A stretch of 64,000 bases of DNA, taken from contig NC_011740.1 in assembly GCF_000026225.1 (NCBI RefSeq), positions 3,782,001 to 3,846,000 of the forward strand, written 5' to 3'. Position numbers and translations under genes: made by a program. The stretch comes from Escherichia fergusonii ATCC 35469 (GTDB taxonomy: Bacteria; Pseudomonadota; Gammaproteobacteria; Enterobacterales; Enterobacteriaceae). Under the pieces are notes generated by a model. The model had not been told where the DNA came from and ran no database searches. It saw only the letters and a program-made list of their open reading frames with translations. Below are positions 7,544-15,814 of this stretch, piece by piece. How positions within the stretch are numbered: the first letter of the stretch is position 1; each line of letters starts with the position of its first letter.

Positions 7544-10090
7544 TCACGAAAAATACTGCTGTAATAGCGGCGTGTCGTGATCCTGATTGGCAGGCGGCAT
7601 GTTGCCGATAGATTTGGTGCGGAACGGAATCACCTGTTCACGACCATCAACCTTCACAATCTGATAGAACTGCGGCAGGTTGAAGTTGATGAAGCTTGAG
7701 CCGTAGGTGAAGCGGTCGTGCGATGACGAATAGAAGCGACTGACGTCACGCACCAGCTCCTCTTTGCTGCCTTCGCAGTGGTGATACACCTCAACCCGGT
7801 TGCTTTCGTCGAGAATGTAGATATTAAAGCCATTCTCGTCTTGCGTTTCTTCGAAGAAGAACTGGATGATCCCTTCGCTGGCAAAGCCGTCCACCACCGC
7901 CGGTAATTTGACGTGATTGGTTTCAACCTGCACTGACAGGCCGTGCAGTTTGTTATGCGAAATAGCGCCATAAAACTCGATGGCATTTTCCAGTTTCTGT
8001 ACCGATACATTCAGGCGTTCGAAGAATAAGCCCCAGGTTTGACCAGAAACGCGCAGCGCCTTGAAGCGCCCGGTTTCCTGGCGGGTGCTGGAAAGACGCA
8101 GTTCAATGCACTCAGAAACCAGTTGCTGCACGCGAGTACGGATTAATCCGCGCAGATGCTGGCTGTAGCAGAAGACTTCCACGCTATCTGGCGGTGCGGC
8201 GTCCTGATGCATTTTGCCGAGAATAGTTTTCAGGGCTTCGATCATCGATTGCTCGCCGTTGAAGTGCAGCGTACGCACTTCGTTCCACGAGTTGCGGTAC
8301 AGCAGGTCCACGCTACCTACCAGGCAATTTTGATTCTCGCCAAAGCTGAAGACATCCAGCTTACGGAAATCAAAATGCACCACCTGATTGCGGAACGCAG
8401 CTGTAGGGTCATATTCCAGGTTAACGATAATCGCCAGATGGCGAATCTCACATGGGCTGTAGAGCGCTTTTGGTGTCGGTGCAGGCAGGCGCAGCGGGAA
8501 ATGGTGTGACACATCGGCGACCATCTCCTGCAACTTCGGCAAGTCAACAATGCCATTGCCCTTAATATACAAGCGAGTGCGCGAGGTCAGCAGGCCGTTA
8601 AACCAGGCCCATGCCACCAGTTTATTCAGGTAGCGGTTATATTCCAGCGGCTGATGGCTGATGATCGATTCAATCGTTGGCGCACGGTTGTACAGATACC
8701 AACCTGAACGGTTAGCACGACCCGGCGGCACATAAATAAAGGTCAGATTCGGTTCCGAGAGATCGGGTGAAATCTGCGGATTTACCAGCGTCACTTTACC
8801 TGGCAATGCTTCAAACGCGGCATACAGTTTACGCGTCAGCACGCCGATATCCTGCGGACTGGCAGAGACGCTAAGGTTATTGCGACGCGCAAAGCGGATC
8901 AGATTGCGGTAGCTCTGCATCATTGCATCGAGCAGTTCGTTGTGCGCCTCGCGCACCTGATCAATCTTCCAGTTAGCGCGGTTATCGAGCATTGCCAGAC
9001 GAGCATCGTCCCATTCCCACTCTTTCACTAACTGGGTTAACACTTCACGACGCCAGCCTACGCAAGCGCGTTCGCGACTGAGTTTTTCGCACACTTTTAA
9101 ATAGAAGCAGCGGCGTACTAAATCCAGACGGGTGAAATCTTCAATCGCCGTCAGGTACTCAGTAACACGCTCCAGCATCATGCAGTACGGATCGAGGCCA
9201 AACGACACAATCTCGCCGTCGTGCAAACGCTGTTTGATATCTTTCGCCAACAGGCGTGGATTTGGATATTCCCAGGAATAGGCTTCCAGCAGCAGTGTTT
9301 TCAGCACCGCTTTGTAGGGAGAATCGATACTCTTATAGAGCTGCCAAAGGCTGGCACCAAAATACTCTTCAGCAGAAAGCGAGCTTAAGCCACCGAGATC
9401 CAGCCATTCATTAGGAGTGAGCACACCCTGCGCATAGAGCGTCATCACGTAGTCATCGTAATGCTCTTCTTCGTCGCACGGCACCATATTCCACAGAATA
9501 CGCTTACCGGCGAGACGCACGGCGGTACGATAAAATTCGTCAAGCAGCAGCATATGCTGGGTGGAGCCACAATCTTCGCCCCCCAGACTGCCACTTTCAT
9601 TATGGCGGAAACGGTTTTCATCAATCAGGAAGAAGCTAACTTCCACGCCCAGCGAGGCGGCCCAGCTTTCCAGCAGGCTGCATTTACGTTGTAGTAACTG
9701 GCGCTCTTCACTATCAAGCCAGGATTGATGGCAGACCCAGATATCGAGATCAGAAGAACAGCTTTGCCCAACCGAAGAGGTACTACCCATGGAATAAACG
9801 CCAGTAATGGGAAGCTCACCTTTCGGCGGCTCCTGTGGCGACATTCCCCGGTAGAGTTCGAGTTCGTTCAGGTAGTGGCGTTGAGTTTCATCAGGCGTGT
9901 AGAGGCAGATGCCTCGTGGAACGTTACCTTCAAGGTAACCCGGCATCAGCGGATGGTGATAGTGCAGTAATGTCGGCAGCAGACTGTATACCTGCTGGAA
10001 AGCAGGTCCCATTGCAGCAAGCGCGCGATCCACGCGCAGTTGGTTAATGGCATCCAGTCGCTGTTTCAGAGTCTCAATATAGAGGTACAA
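7544..10090 (-). CDS. cyaA: Adenylate cyclase class I
   Basis: Makes cyclic AMP from ATP, the effector of CRP; activated by phosphorylated EIIA-Glc. The protein is 848 residues when started at the TTG codon at 10088-10090 (reads YLYIETLKQRLDAINQ), the K-12 start. An in-frame ATG 23 codons upstream would be longer than any CyaA I know, and the weak TTG start is a known feature that limits cyclase levels. The catalytic nucleotidyltransferase motif GSTSSVGQSCSSDLDIWVC lies in the N-terminal half. A CRP site lies upstream, giving feedback by cAMP-CRP. Divergent from hemC. Confidence 0.97.
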   Translation of the reverse strand: MYLYIETLKQRLDAINQLRVDRALAAMGPAFQQVYSLLPTLLHYHHPLMPGYLEGNVPRGICLYTPDETQRHYLNELELYRGMSPQEPPKGELPITGVYSMGSTSSVGQSCSSDLDIWVCHQSWLDSEERQLLQRKCSLLESWAASLGVEVSFFLIDENRFRHNESGSLGGEDCGSTQHMLLLDEFYRTAVRLAGKRILWNMVPCDEEEHYDDYVMTLYAQGVLTPNEWLDLGGLSSLSAEEYFGASLWQLYKSIDSPYKAVLKTLLLEAYSWEYPNPRLLAKDIKQRLHDGEIVSFGLDPYCMMLERVTEYLTAIEDFTRLDLVRRCFYLKVCEKLSRERACVGWRREVLTQLVKEWEWDDARLAMLDNRANWKIDQVREAHNELLDAMMQSYRNLIRFARRNNLSVSASPQDIGVLTRKLYAAFEALPGKVTLVNPQISPDLSEPNLTFIYVPPGRANRSGWYLYNRAPTIESIISHQPLEYNRYLNKLVAWAWFNGLLTSRTRLYIKGNGIVDLPKLQEMVADVSHHFPLRLPAPTPKALYSPCEIRHLAIIVNLEYDPTAAFRNQVVHFDFRKLDVFSFGENQNCLVGSVDLLYRNSWNEVRTLHFNGEQSMIEALKTILGKMHQDAAPPDSVEVFCYSQHLRGLIRTRVQQLVSECIELRLSSTRQETGRFKALRVSGQTWGLFFERLNVSVQKLENAIEFYGAISHNKLHGLSVQVETNHVKLPAVVDGFASEGIIQFFFEETQDENGFNIYILDESNRVEVYHHCEGSKEELVRDVSRFYSSSHDRFTYGSSFINFNLPQFYQIVKVDGREQVIPFRTKSIGNMPPANQDHDTPLLQQYFS

Positions 10091-10245
10091 GACATATCGC
10101 CTGATGTTGCTACCCGTCATGATGATGTTTCCGGCAATATCACTGGAAACACGTAGCATTCGGGATATTTTATATATAAAAAATAGCCATTCCCCATTTT
10201 CGATCAGATATTTTTACAGATATCCGCCGAAAAAATGGTCTAAAA

Positions 10246-10261
10246 CGTGATCAATTTAACA
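10246..10261 (-). promoter_or_regulatory. CRP site in the cyaA promoter region
   Basis: On the minus strand it reads TGTTAAATTGATCACG, close to the CRP consensus TGTGA-N6-TCACA with an intact TCAC half. It lies about 155 bases upstream of the cyaA TTG start, where cAMP-CRP is known to repress the main cyaA promoter. It is also in the intergenic region with divergent hemC, about 195 bases before that start. Confidence 0.82.
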
Positions 10262-10454
10262 CCTTGCTGATTGACCGTAAAGAAAGATGCACTACATACC
10301 AGTGTAGCACTGATTGTCGCGTCGAATTTTCTTATCATTAAGTCACTCAGAGCTGGGTATTATCTTGCCCTCTCCCTCACCTTCGACCGTAACACTGACA
10401 TCCCAGTTGTAAGAATGTTAGGATGGTTCACGGAAGATAACGACGGTAACAAGC

Positions 10455-11396
10455 ATGTTAGACAATGTTTTAAGAATTGCCACGCGGCAAAGCCCTCTTG
10501 CACTCTGGCAGGCACATTACGTTAAAGATGCGCTGATGGCCAAACACCCTGGATTGACAGTGGAACTGGTGCCAATGGTCACTCGTGGCGATGTCATTCT
10601 GGATACACCGCTGGCAAAAGTTGGCGGTAAAGGTTTATTCGTAAAAGAGCTTGAAGTCGCATTGCTGGAAAACCGTGCGGATATTGCTGTGCATTCGATG
10701 AAAGATGTGCCGGTCGAATTCCCACAAGGTCTGGGCCTGGTCACAATTTGTGAACGCGAAGATCCCCGCGATGCGTTTGTTTCGAACAAATATGCCAGTC
10801 TGGATGAGCTGCCAGCAGGCAGTATCGTTGGAACGTCGAGTTTACGCCGTCAGTGCCAGTTGGCGGAACGCCGCCCGGATCTGATTATCCGTTCACTGCG
10901 TGGCAATGTCGGTACACGCCTTAGTAAGCTGGATAACGGCGAATACGATGCCATTATTCTTGCCGTAGCCGGATTAAAACGTTTAGGGCTGGAATCACGC
11001 ATTCGTGATGCGCTGCCGCCTGAAGTATCACTACCCGCGGTAGGACAAGGTGCGGTAGGTATTGAGTGTCGCCTTGATGATACGCGCACCCGCGAGCTAC
11101 TCGCCGCGCTTAATCATCCTGAAACCGCGCTGCGTGTCACCGCCGAACGCGCTATGAACACCCGTCTTGAAGGTGGTTGTCAGGTGCCGATTGGTAGCTA
11201 TGCGGAGCTAATTGGCGGTGAGATTTGGTTAAGAGCATTGGTTGGCGCACCGGATGGTTCGCAGATGATTCGTGGTGAACGCCGTGGTTCGCCGCAGGAC
11301 GCCGAAAAAATGGGTATTTCGCTGGCAGAAGAACTGCTCAATAACGGCGCACGGGCGATTCTCGCTGATGTATATAACGGAGATGCCCCCGTATGA
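10455..11396 (+). CDS. hemC: Porphobilinogen deaminase (hydroxymethylbilane synthase)
   Basis: Third step of tetrapyrrole synthesis: polymerises four porphobilinogens to hydroxymethylbilane. 313 residues, the standard length. The substrate-binding arginine/lysine segments are clear (RIATRQSPLALWQA, HSMKDVP with the catalytic Asp, SSLRRQCQL, RGNVGTRLSKL). The dipyrromethane cofactor attaches to Cys in LEGGCQVPIGSY (about Cys242). The stop overlaps the hemD ATG by 4 bases. First gene of hemCDXY, divergent from cyaA. Confidence 0.97.
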   Translation: MLDNVLRIATRQSPLALWQAHYVKDALMAKHPGLTVELVPMVTRGDVILDTPLAKVGGKGLFVKELEVALLENRADIAVHSMKDVPVEFPQGLGLVTICEREDPRDAFVSNKYASLDELPAGSIVGTSSLRRQCQLAERRPDLIIRSLRGNVGTRLSKLDNGEYDAIILAVAGLKRLGLESRIRDALPPEVSLPAVGQGAVGIECRLDDTRTRELLAALNHPETALRVTAERAMNTRLEGGCQVPIGSYAELIGGEIWLRALVGAPDGSQMIRGERRGSPQDAEKMGISLAEELLNNGARAILADVYNGDAPV

Positions 11397-12133
11397 GTAT
11401 TCTGGTCACCCGCCCGTCTCCCGCCGGGGAAGAATTAGTGAGCCGTCTGCGCACACTGGGCAAGGTGGCCTGGAGCTTTCCACTGATTGAATTTACCCCT
11501 GGCCGGGAGCTGCCTACGCTCTCCCGCCATCTGGAAACACTTGGCGATAACGATCTGCTCTTTGCACTTTCTCAACATGCAGTGTCATTCGCCCATGCGC
11601 AGTTGCAACAGCAGGGGCTAAACTGGCCATCACTTCCGCATTATTTCGCTATTGGCCGTACTACCGCTCTCGCCCTGCACACCGTAAGCGGACATAAGAT
11701 TCGCTATCCACAAGATCGGGAAATCAGCGAAGTCTTGCTACAATTACCGGAATTACAAAGTATTGCGGGAAAACGCGCACTGATTTTGCGCGGTAACGGC
11801 GGCCGTGAATTGATCGGTCAGACGCTGACATCACGTGGTGCCGACGTTACTTTTTGTGAATGTTATCAACGCAGTGCGAAGCATTACGATGGTGCGGAAG
11901 AAGCAATGCGCTGGCAGTCTCGCGGCGTAACAACCGTCGTTGTAACCAGCGGTGAAATGCTGCAACAACTCTGGTCGCTGATTCCACAGTGGTATCGTGA
12001 GCACTGGTTACTACGCTGTCGGCTACTGGTCGTCAGTGAGCGTCTGGCGATCCTTGCCCAGGAACTGGGTTGGCAAGACATTCAGATCGCTGATAACGCC
12101 GACAACGATGCGCTACTACGCGCATTACAATAA
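11393..12133 (+). CDS. hemD: Uroporphyrinogen-III synthase
   Basis: Cyclises hydroxymethylbilane with inversion of ring D to give uroporphyrinogen III. 246 residues, starting MSILVTRPSPAGEELVSRL, the conserved family opening (VTRP). The family is poorly conserved overall; the ALILRGNGGRELI and VVVTSGEML segments line the cleft between the two Rossmann-like lobes. Coupled to hemC by an ATGA overlap; hemX starts 21 bases downstream. Confidence 0.96.
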   Translation: MSILVTRPSPAGEELVSRLRTLGKVAWSFPLIEFTPGRELPTLSRHLETLGDNDLLFALSQHAVSFAHAQLQQQGLNWPSLPHYFAIGRTTALALHTVSGHKIRYPQDREISEVLLQLPELQSIAGKRALILRGNGGRELIGQTLTSRGADVTFCECYQRSAKHYDGAEEAMRWQSRGVTTVVVTSGEMLQQLWSLIPQWYREHWLLRCRLLVVSERLAILAQELGWQDIQIADNADNDALLRALQ

Positions 12134-12154
12134 CTCTCATAATGGGAAGCCATA

Positions 12155-13330
12155 ATGACGGAACAAGAAAAATCCTCCGCCGTGGTTGAAGAAACCAGGG
12201 AGAACGTGGATACCCCACCACAGCCAGTAGTTGCTGAGAAAAAAAGTAAAAACAGTACCGCGCTGGTCCTGAGTGCTGTGGCTATTGCCATTGCACTGGC
12301 GGCAGGCGTTGGGCTTTATGGCTGGGGTAAACAGCAGTCTGTTAATCAAACTGCCACCAGCGAAGCACTGGCTTTGCAGGTTACAGCGTTACAAAAAGCG
12401 CAGGAAAGCCAAAAGGCAGAACTGGAAGGTATCATCAAACAGCAAGCAGTTCAGCTGGCGCAGGCGACTCAACAGCAACAAGTGCTGGAAAAACAGTTGG
12501 CTGAAGTTCAGCAAAAAGTGGCCACTATTTCTGGTAGCGATGCGAAAACCTGGCTGCTGGCGCAAGCAGATTTTCTCGTCAAACTCGCCGGGCGGAAATT
12601 GTGGAGTGATCAGGATGCCACAACTGCCGCAGCACTGCTTAAAAGCGCAGACGCCAGCCTGGCCGATATGAATGATCCAAGTTTGATCGCTGCTCGCCGT
12701 GCGATTACTGATGATATCGCCAGCCTCTCTGCCGTTGAACAGGTGGACTATGATGGCATCATCCTCAAACTGAATCAGCTGTCTAATCAGGTAGATAACT
12801 TACGTCTCGCAGATAAAGACCCTGATGGTTCGCCAATGGACTCGGACGATAGTGAGCTTTCCAGTTCCATTAGCGAATGGCGCATTAACCTGCAAAAAAG
12901 CTGGCAAAACTTTATGGACAGCTTTATTACCATTCGTCGCCGTGATGACACAGCTGTACCTCTGCTCGCGCCAAATCAAGATATCTATTTGCGTGAAAAT
13001 ATTCGTTCTCGCCTGCTGGTTGCCGCACAGGCCGTACCACGTCATCAGGAAGAAACCTACCGCCAGGCGCTGGAGAATGTCTCCACCTGGGTGCGGGCGT
13101 ATTACGATACTGATGACGCTACCACCAAAGCGTTCCTTGATGAGGTGGATCAGTTAAGTCAGCAGAATATCTCAATGGATGTGCCGGAAACCCTGCAAAG
13201 CCAGGCAATTCTGGAAAAACTGATGCAAACGCGCGTACGTAACCTGCTGGCACAACCTGCTGCTCCAGCAACGGAACCGACTCCTGCTCCACAAGTCGAT
13301 ACTCCGGCAGCTGCGCCGCAAGGAGAATAA
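12155..13330 (+). CDS. hemX: HemX, inner-membrane protein of the hem operon
   Basis: 391-residue protein (K-12 is about two residues longer). A charged cytoplasmic N-terminus is followed by one transmembrane helix (about residues 34-56, ALVLSAVAIAIALAAGVGLY) and a periplasmic coiled-coil rich in Gln/Ala (about 65-125). The tail is Pro/Thr/Ala-rich. Once annotated as a uroporphyrinogen-III methylase, but no SAM-binding motif is visible, so I do not support that name. A role near heme synthesis is inferred from operon position only. Confidence 0.94.
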   Translation: MTEQEKSSAVVEETRENVDTPPQPVVAEKKSKNSTALVLSAVAIAIALAAGVGLYGWGKQQSVNQTATSEALALQVTALQKAQESQKAELEGIIKQQAVQLAQATQQQQVLEKQLAEVQQKVATISGSDAKTWLLAQADFLVKLAGRKLWSDQDATTAAALLKSADASLADMNDPSLIAARRAITDDIASLSAVEQVDYDGIILKLNQLSNQVDNLRLADKDPDGSPMDSDDSELSSSISEWRINLQKSWQNFMDSFITIRRRDDTAVPLLAPNQDIYLRENIRSRLLVAAQAVPRHQEETYRQALENVSTWVRAYYDTDDATTKAFLDEVDQLSQQNISMDVPETLQSQAILEKLMQTRVRNLLAQPAAPATEPTPAPQVDTPAAAPQGE

Positions 13331-13332
13331 CC

Positions 13333-14529
13333 ATGTTAAAAGTGTTATTGCTCTTTGTGTTGCTGATTGCGGGGATCGTGGTCGGCCCGATGATTGCCGG
13401 GCATCAGGGTTATGTACTGATCCAGACCGATACCTACAATATCGAAACCAGCGTCACTGGCCTGGCGATTATTTTGATTCTGGCGATGGTGGTGCTGTTT
13501 GCCATTGAGTGGCTACTGCGACGGATCTTCCGCACCGGCGCACACACCCGCGGGTGGTTTGTCGGACGTAAGCGTCGCCGTGCGCGTAAGCAGACCGAAC
13601 AGGCGCTACTGAAACTTGCTGAAGGTGATTATCAGCAAGTTGAAAAACTGATGGCGAAAAATGCCGATCACGCTGAACAGCCGGTGGTGAACTATCTGCT
13701 GGCTGCCGAAGCCGCGCAACAACGTGGTGATGAAGCGCGCGCCAATCAGCATCTGGAACGCGCCGCAGAGCTGGCAGGTAACGACACCATCCCGGTGGAA
13801 ATCACCCGTGTGCGTCTGCAACTGGCCCGTAATGAAAATCACGCCGCTCGCCACGGTGTGGATAAGTTGCTGGAAATTACGCCACGCCATCCAGAAGTGC
13901 TGCGTCTGGCGGAACAAGCGTATATCCGCACCGGTGCATGGAGTTCGCTGCTGGATATTATCCCATCGATGGCGAAAGCCCACGTTGGCGATGAAGAACA
14001 TCGTGCAATGCTGGAACAACAGGCATGGATTGGCCTGATGGATCAGGCGCGTGCCGATGACGGTAGCGAAGGTTTGCGAAACTGGTGGAAAAACCAAAGC
14101 AGGAAAACGCGTCAACAGGTGGCGTTGCAGGTGGCAATGGCGGAACATCTTATTGAGTGTGACGATCATGATACTGCCCAGCAAATTATCATCGACGGCC
14201 TGAAACGCCAGTATGACGATCGCCTGCTGCTGCCGATCCCGCGCCTGAAAACCAATAACCCGGAACAGCTTGAAAAAGTGCTGCGCCAACAGATCAAAAA
14301 CGTGGGCGATCGTCCGCTGCTGTGGAGCACACTGGGTCAGTCGCTGATGAAGCACGGAGAATGGCAGGAAGCATCGCTCGCCTTCCGCGCAGCGCTGAAA
14401 CAACGTCCGGACGCCTACGATTACGCATGGCTTGCCGACGCGCTGGACAGACTGCACAAGCCGGAAGAAGCCGCAGAAATGCGCCGCGATGGCTTGATGC
14501 TGACGTTGCAGAACAACCCGCCACAGTAA
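13333..14529 (+). CDS. hemY: HemY, membrane TPR protein
   Basis: 398 residues. Two N-terminal transmembrane helices (about 1-20 and 40-62) carry a cytoplasmic tetratricopeptide-repeat domain (helix pairs from about residue 95 to the end). It is unrelated to Gram-positive HemY oxidases despite the name: no FAD-binding motif is present. Family literature places it in late heme synthesis, perhaps as a scaffold. It begins 2 bases after hemX and is the last classic gene of hemCDXY; a strong hairpin with a T-run follows at 14534-14561. Confidence 0.95.
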   Translation: MLKVLLLFVLLIAGIVVGPMIAGHQGYVLIQTDTYNIETSVTGLAIILILAMVVLFAIEWLLRRIFRTGAHTRGWFVGRKRRRARKQTEQALLKLAEGDYQQVEKLMAKNADHAEQPVVNYLLAAEAAQQRGDEARANQHLERAAELAGNDTIPVEITRVRLQLARNENHAARHGVDKLLEITPRHPEVLRLAEQAYIRTGAWSSLLDIIPSMAKAHVGDEEHRAMLEQQAWIGLMDQARADDGSEGLRNWWKNQSRKTRQQVALQVAMAEHLIECDDHDTAQQIIIDGLKRQYDDRLLLPIPRLKTNNPEQLEKVLRQQIKNVGDRPLLWSTLGQSLMKHGEWQEASLAFRAALKQRPDAYDYAWLADALDRLHKPEEAAEMRRDGLMLTLQNNPPQ

Positions 14530-14533
14530 TTTA

Positions 14534-14561
14534 TATCGCCTCGTTCAGAGGCGATATTTTT
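14534..14561 (+). terminator. Terminator after hemY
   Basis: The inverted repeat ATCGCCTC / GAGGCGAT with a short loop is followed by six T residues, a canonical intrinsic terminator. It starts four bases after the hemY stop. The T-run is immediately followed by the AAGGAT ribosome site of the next gene, so that gene depends on read-through or on a promoter inside hemY. Confidence 0.88.
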
Positions 14562-14576
14562 TACAAGGATGTCAAA

Positions 14577-15167
14577 ATGCGTATGCCGTCCCACTCGCTT
14601 TTCCGCTTGCCATCGCCTGAAATTAATCCTGTTCGGGCAAGGTTGTTGCTTTGCTTTTTGATATGCGCTGCTCTGGCTGGCCTAAGCTGGTTGATTATTT
14701 CCTTCGTGCGTACGGGCAACACCTTAATTTTCTGGTTAACACTTTTTATTGTGTTTCTGATAGCCGCTGCGAAACAGGAGAAAATAAAGCTCCTCGAGAA
14801 GCGGCGAATCATGGCCGATAAACGTCAGGGACTTTCCATTTGTCAGTTCGCACGCCAGTTTGACCCCCGAACCGTAGATACATGGATCATTCGGGCTGTG
14901 TGGAATACCTTGCAAGAAAACGGCTATATCGGTTACCCACTGCCACTTAAAGCCGACGATAAACTGGACGAAGATCTGGATTTGGTAAACGATGTCGTTG
15001 AGTTAGAAGAGCTGGTCGAAGATATCGCCGCTCGCTGCGGACGCGATTTAACAGGACTAGAGACTAATCAGTTTCTTCCCATCGTCACGGTAGGCTCTCT
15101 TGTAAGGGTGCTAAATGCACAACCAATGACACAGGAGCGACGTAGCCTGTTGTTTATTCAGCCATAA
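14577..15167 (+). CDS. Uncharacterised membrane protein, possible acyl-carrier-like (DUF1493-type) C-terminus
   Basis: 196 residues, start ATG at 14577 with AAGGAT 6 bases upstream. Two adjacent hydrophobic helices (about residues 22-42 and 46-62) make a hairpin in the inner membrane; the rest is cytoplasmic. The C-terminal ~110 residues (FDPRTVDTWIIRAVWNTL, LDEDLDLVNDVVELEELVED, FLPIVTVGSLVRVL) resemble the acyl-carrier-like DUF1493 domain, but I cannot see a clear phosphopantetheine Ser, so this is tentative. I do not recall it between hemY and glmZ in K-12. Its stop codon runs into the terminator of the opposing glmZ gene. Expected function unknown. Confidence 0.7.
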   Translation: MRMPSHSLFRLPSPEINPVRARLLLCFLICAALAGLSWLIISFVRTGNTLIFWLTLFIVFLIAAAKQEKIKLLEKRRIMADKRQGLSICQFARQFDPRTVDTWIIRAVWNTLQENGYIGYPLPLKADDKLDEDLDLVNDVVELEELVEDIAARCGRDLTGLETNQFLPIVTVGSLVRVLNAQPMTQERRSLLFIQP

Positions 15168-15372
15168 AAAAACGCCTGCTCTTATTACGGAGCAGGCGTT
15201 AAAACAGGTCTGTTTGACAACAATTGGGTGCTTCACTCAACGTTATGTCCATGGTGTTTGATGAGGCATAAGCGACATCTGTCAGTGGACGATAAGCACC
15301 GTAAACGGCTCTGCGTCATTCCTGAGTTTATGAGGCACTAAGGCGAACATAAGAGATGGAATGAGCATCTAC
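15167..15372 (-). ncRNA. glmZ: Small RNA GlmZ
   Basis: Trans-acting sRNA of about 206 nt that, with Hfq, activates glmS translation; RapZ and RNase E inactivate it and GlmY protects it. The 5' end GTAGATGCTCATTCC, the base-pairing region and the terminal hairpin AACGCCTGCTC...GAGCAGGCGTT plus T-run match GlmZ as I remember it. A -10 element CATAAT at 15379-15384 fits transcription from about 15372. Location beside hemY and aslA is the K-12 location. The terminator T-run touches the stop codon of the opposing gene. Confidence 0.95.
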
Positions 15373-15814
15373 TCTTATATTATGACATATCATTCAGAAG
15401 AATAACATCCCTTTACCCAGAAATGAGATGACTCTGAACCGTACGTATTCCTGACATCTTTCGGAAAAAGTTGCTGATTATTCATAAACGAAATGAATAT
15501 TTTTATAGCAGACAAGATAAATATAATTATTAATATGGATTAATCAACAAATAAATATAAATTAAATAAATACATCTACTCCGGAAAAGCAAAAGTGCAT
15601 GAATAATCAACAAGATAATTAATCCGATGCTTACTAAATTCATGCCATCAGCGTAGGATAAAAAATGTTCTCACGCCATTAGTAATTATTCATTATATAT
15701 ATATTTATAGATTATATATTTTTGTATGAAATGGAATGCTGATGTCGTGATGAATTATTTCAGTAATGTTTATTTACGCCATATTCTGGATGACATGAAA
15801 CCGGAGCATTTTGC
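15373..15814. other. AT-rich intergenic region between glmZ and aslA
   Basis: About 440 bases with no convincing gene. It holds the glmZ promoter at its left end and presumably the aslA promoter at its right end. The centre is very AT-rich, with a run of alternating TA near 15695-15720, the composition typical of H-NS-bound DNA. I could not choose an aslA -35/-10 pair with confidence. CCGGAG at 15800-15805 is the aslA ribosome site. Confidence 0.6.

Noticed and set aside
13606..14457. 283-codon minus-strand frame opposite hemY
   Set aside because: Mirror of the codon bias of hemY; no start signal or domain.
15695..15720. Alternating TA tract before aslA as a possible origin or recombination site
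   Set aside because: Short, imperfect AT repeat with no iterons, DnaA boxes or flanking integrase; typical promoter-region AT richness.
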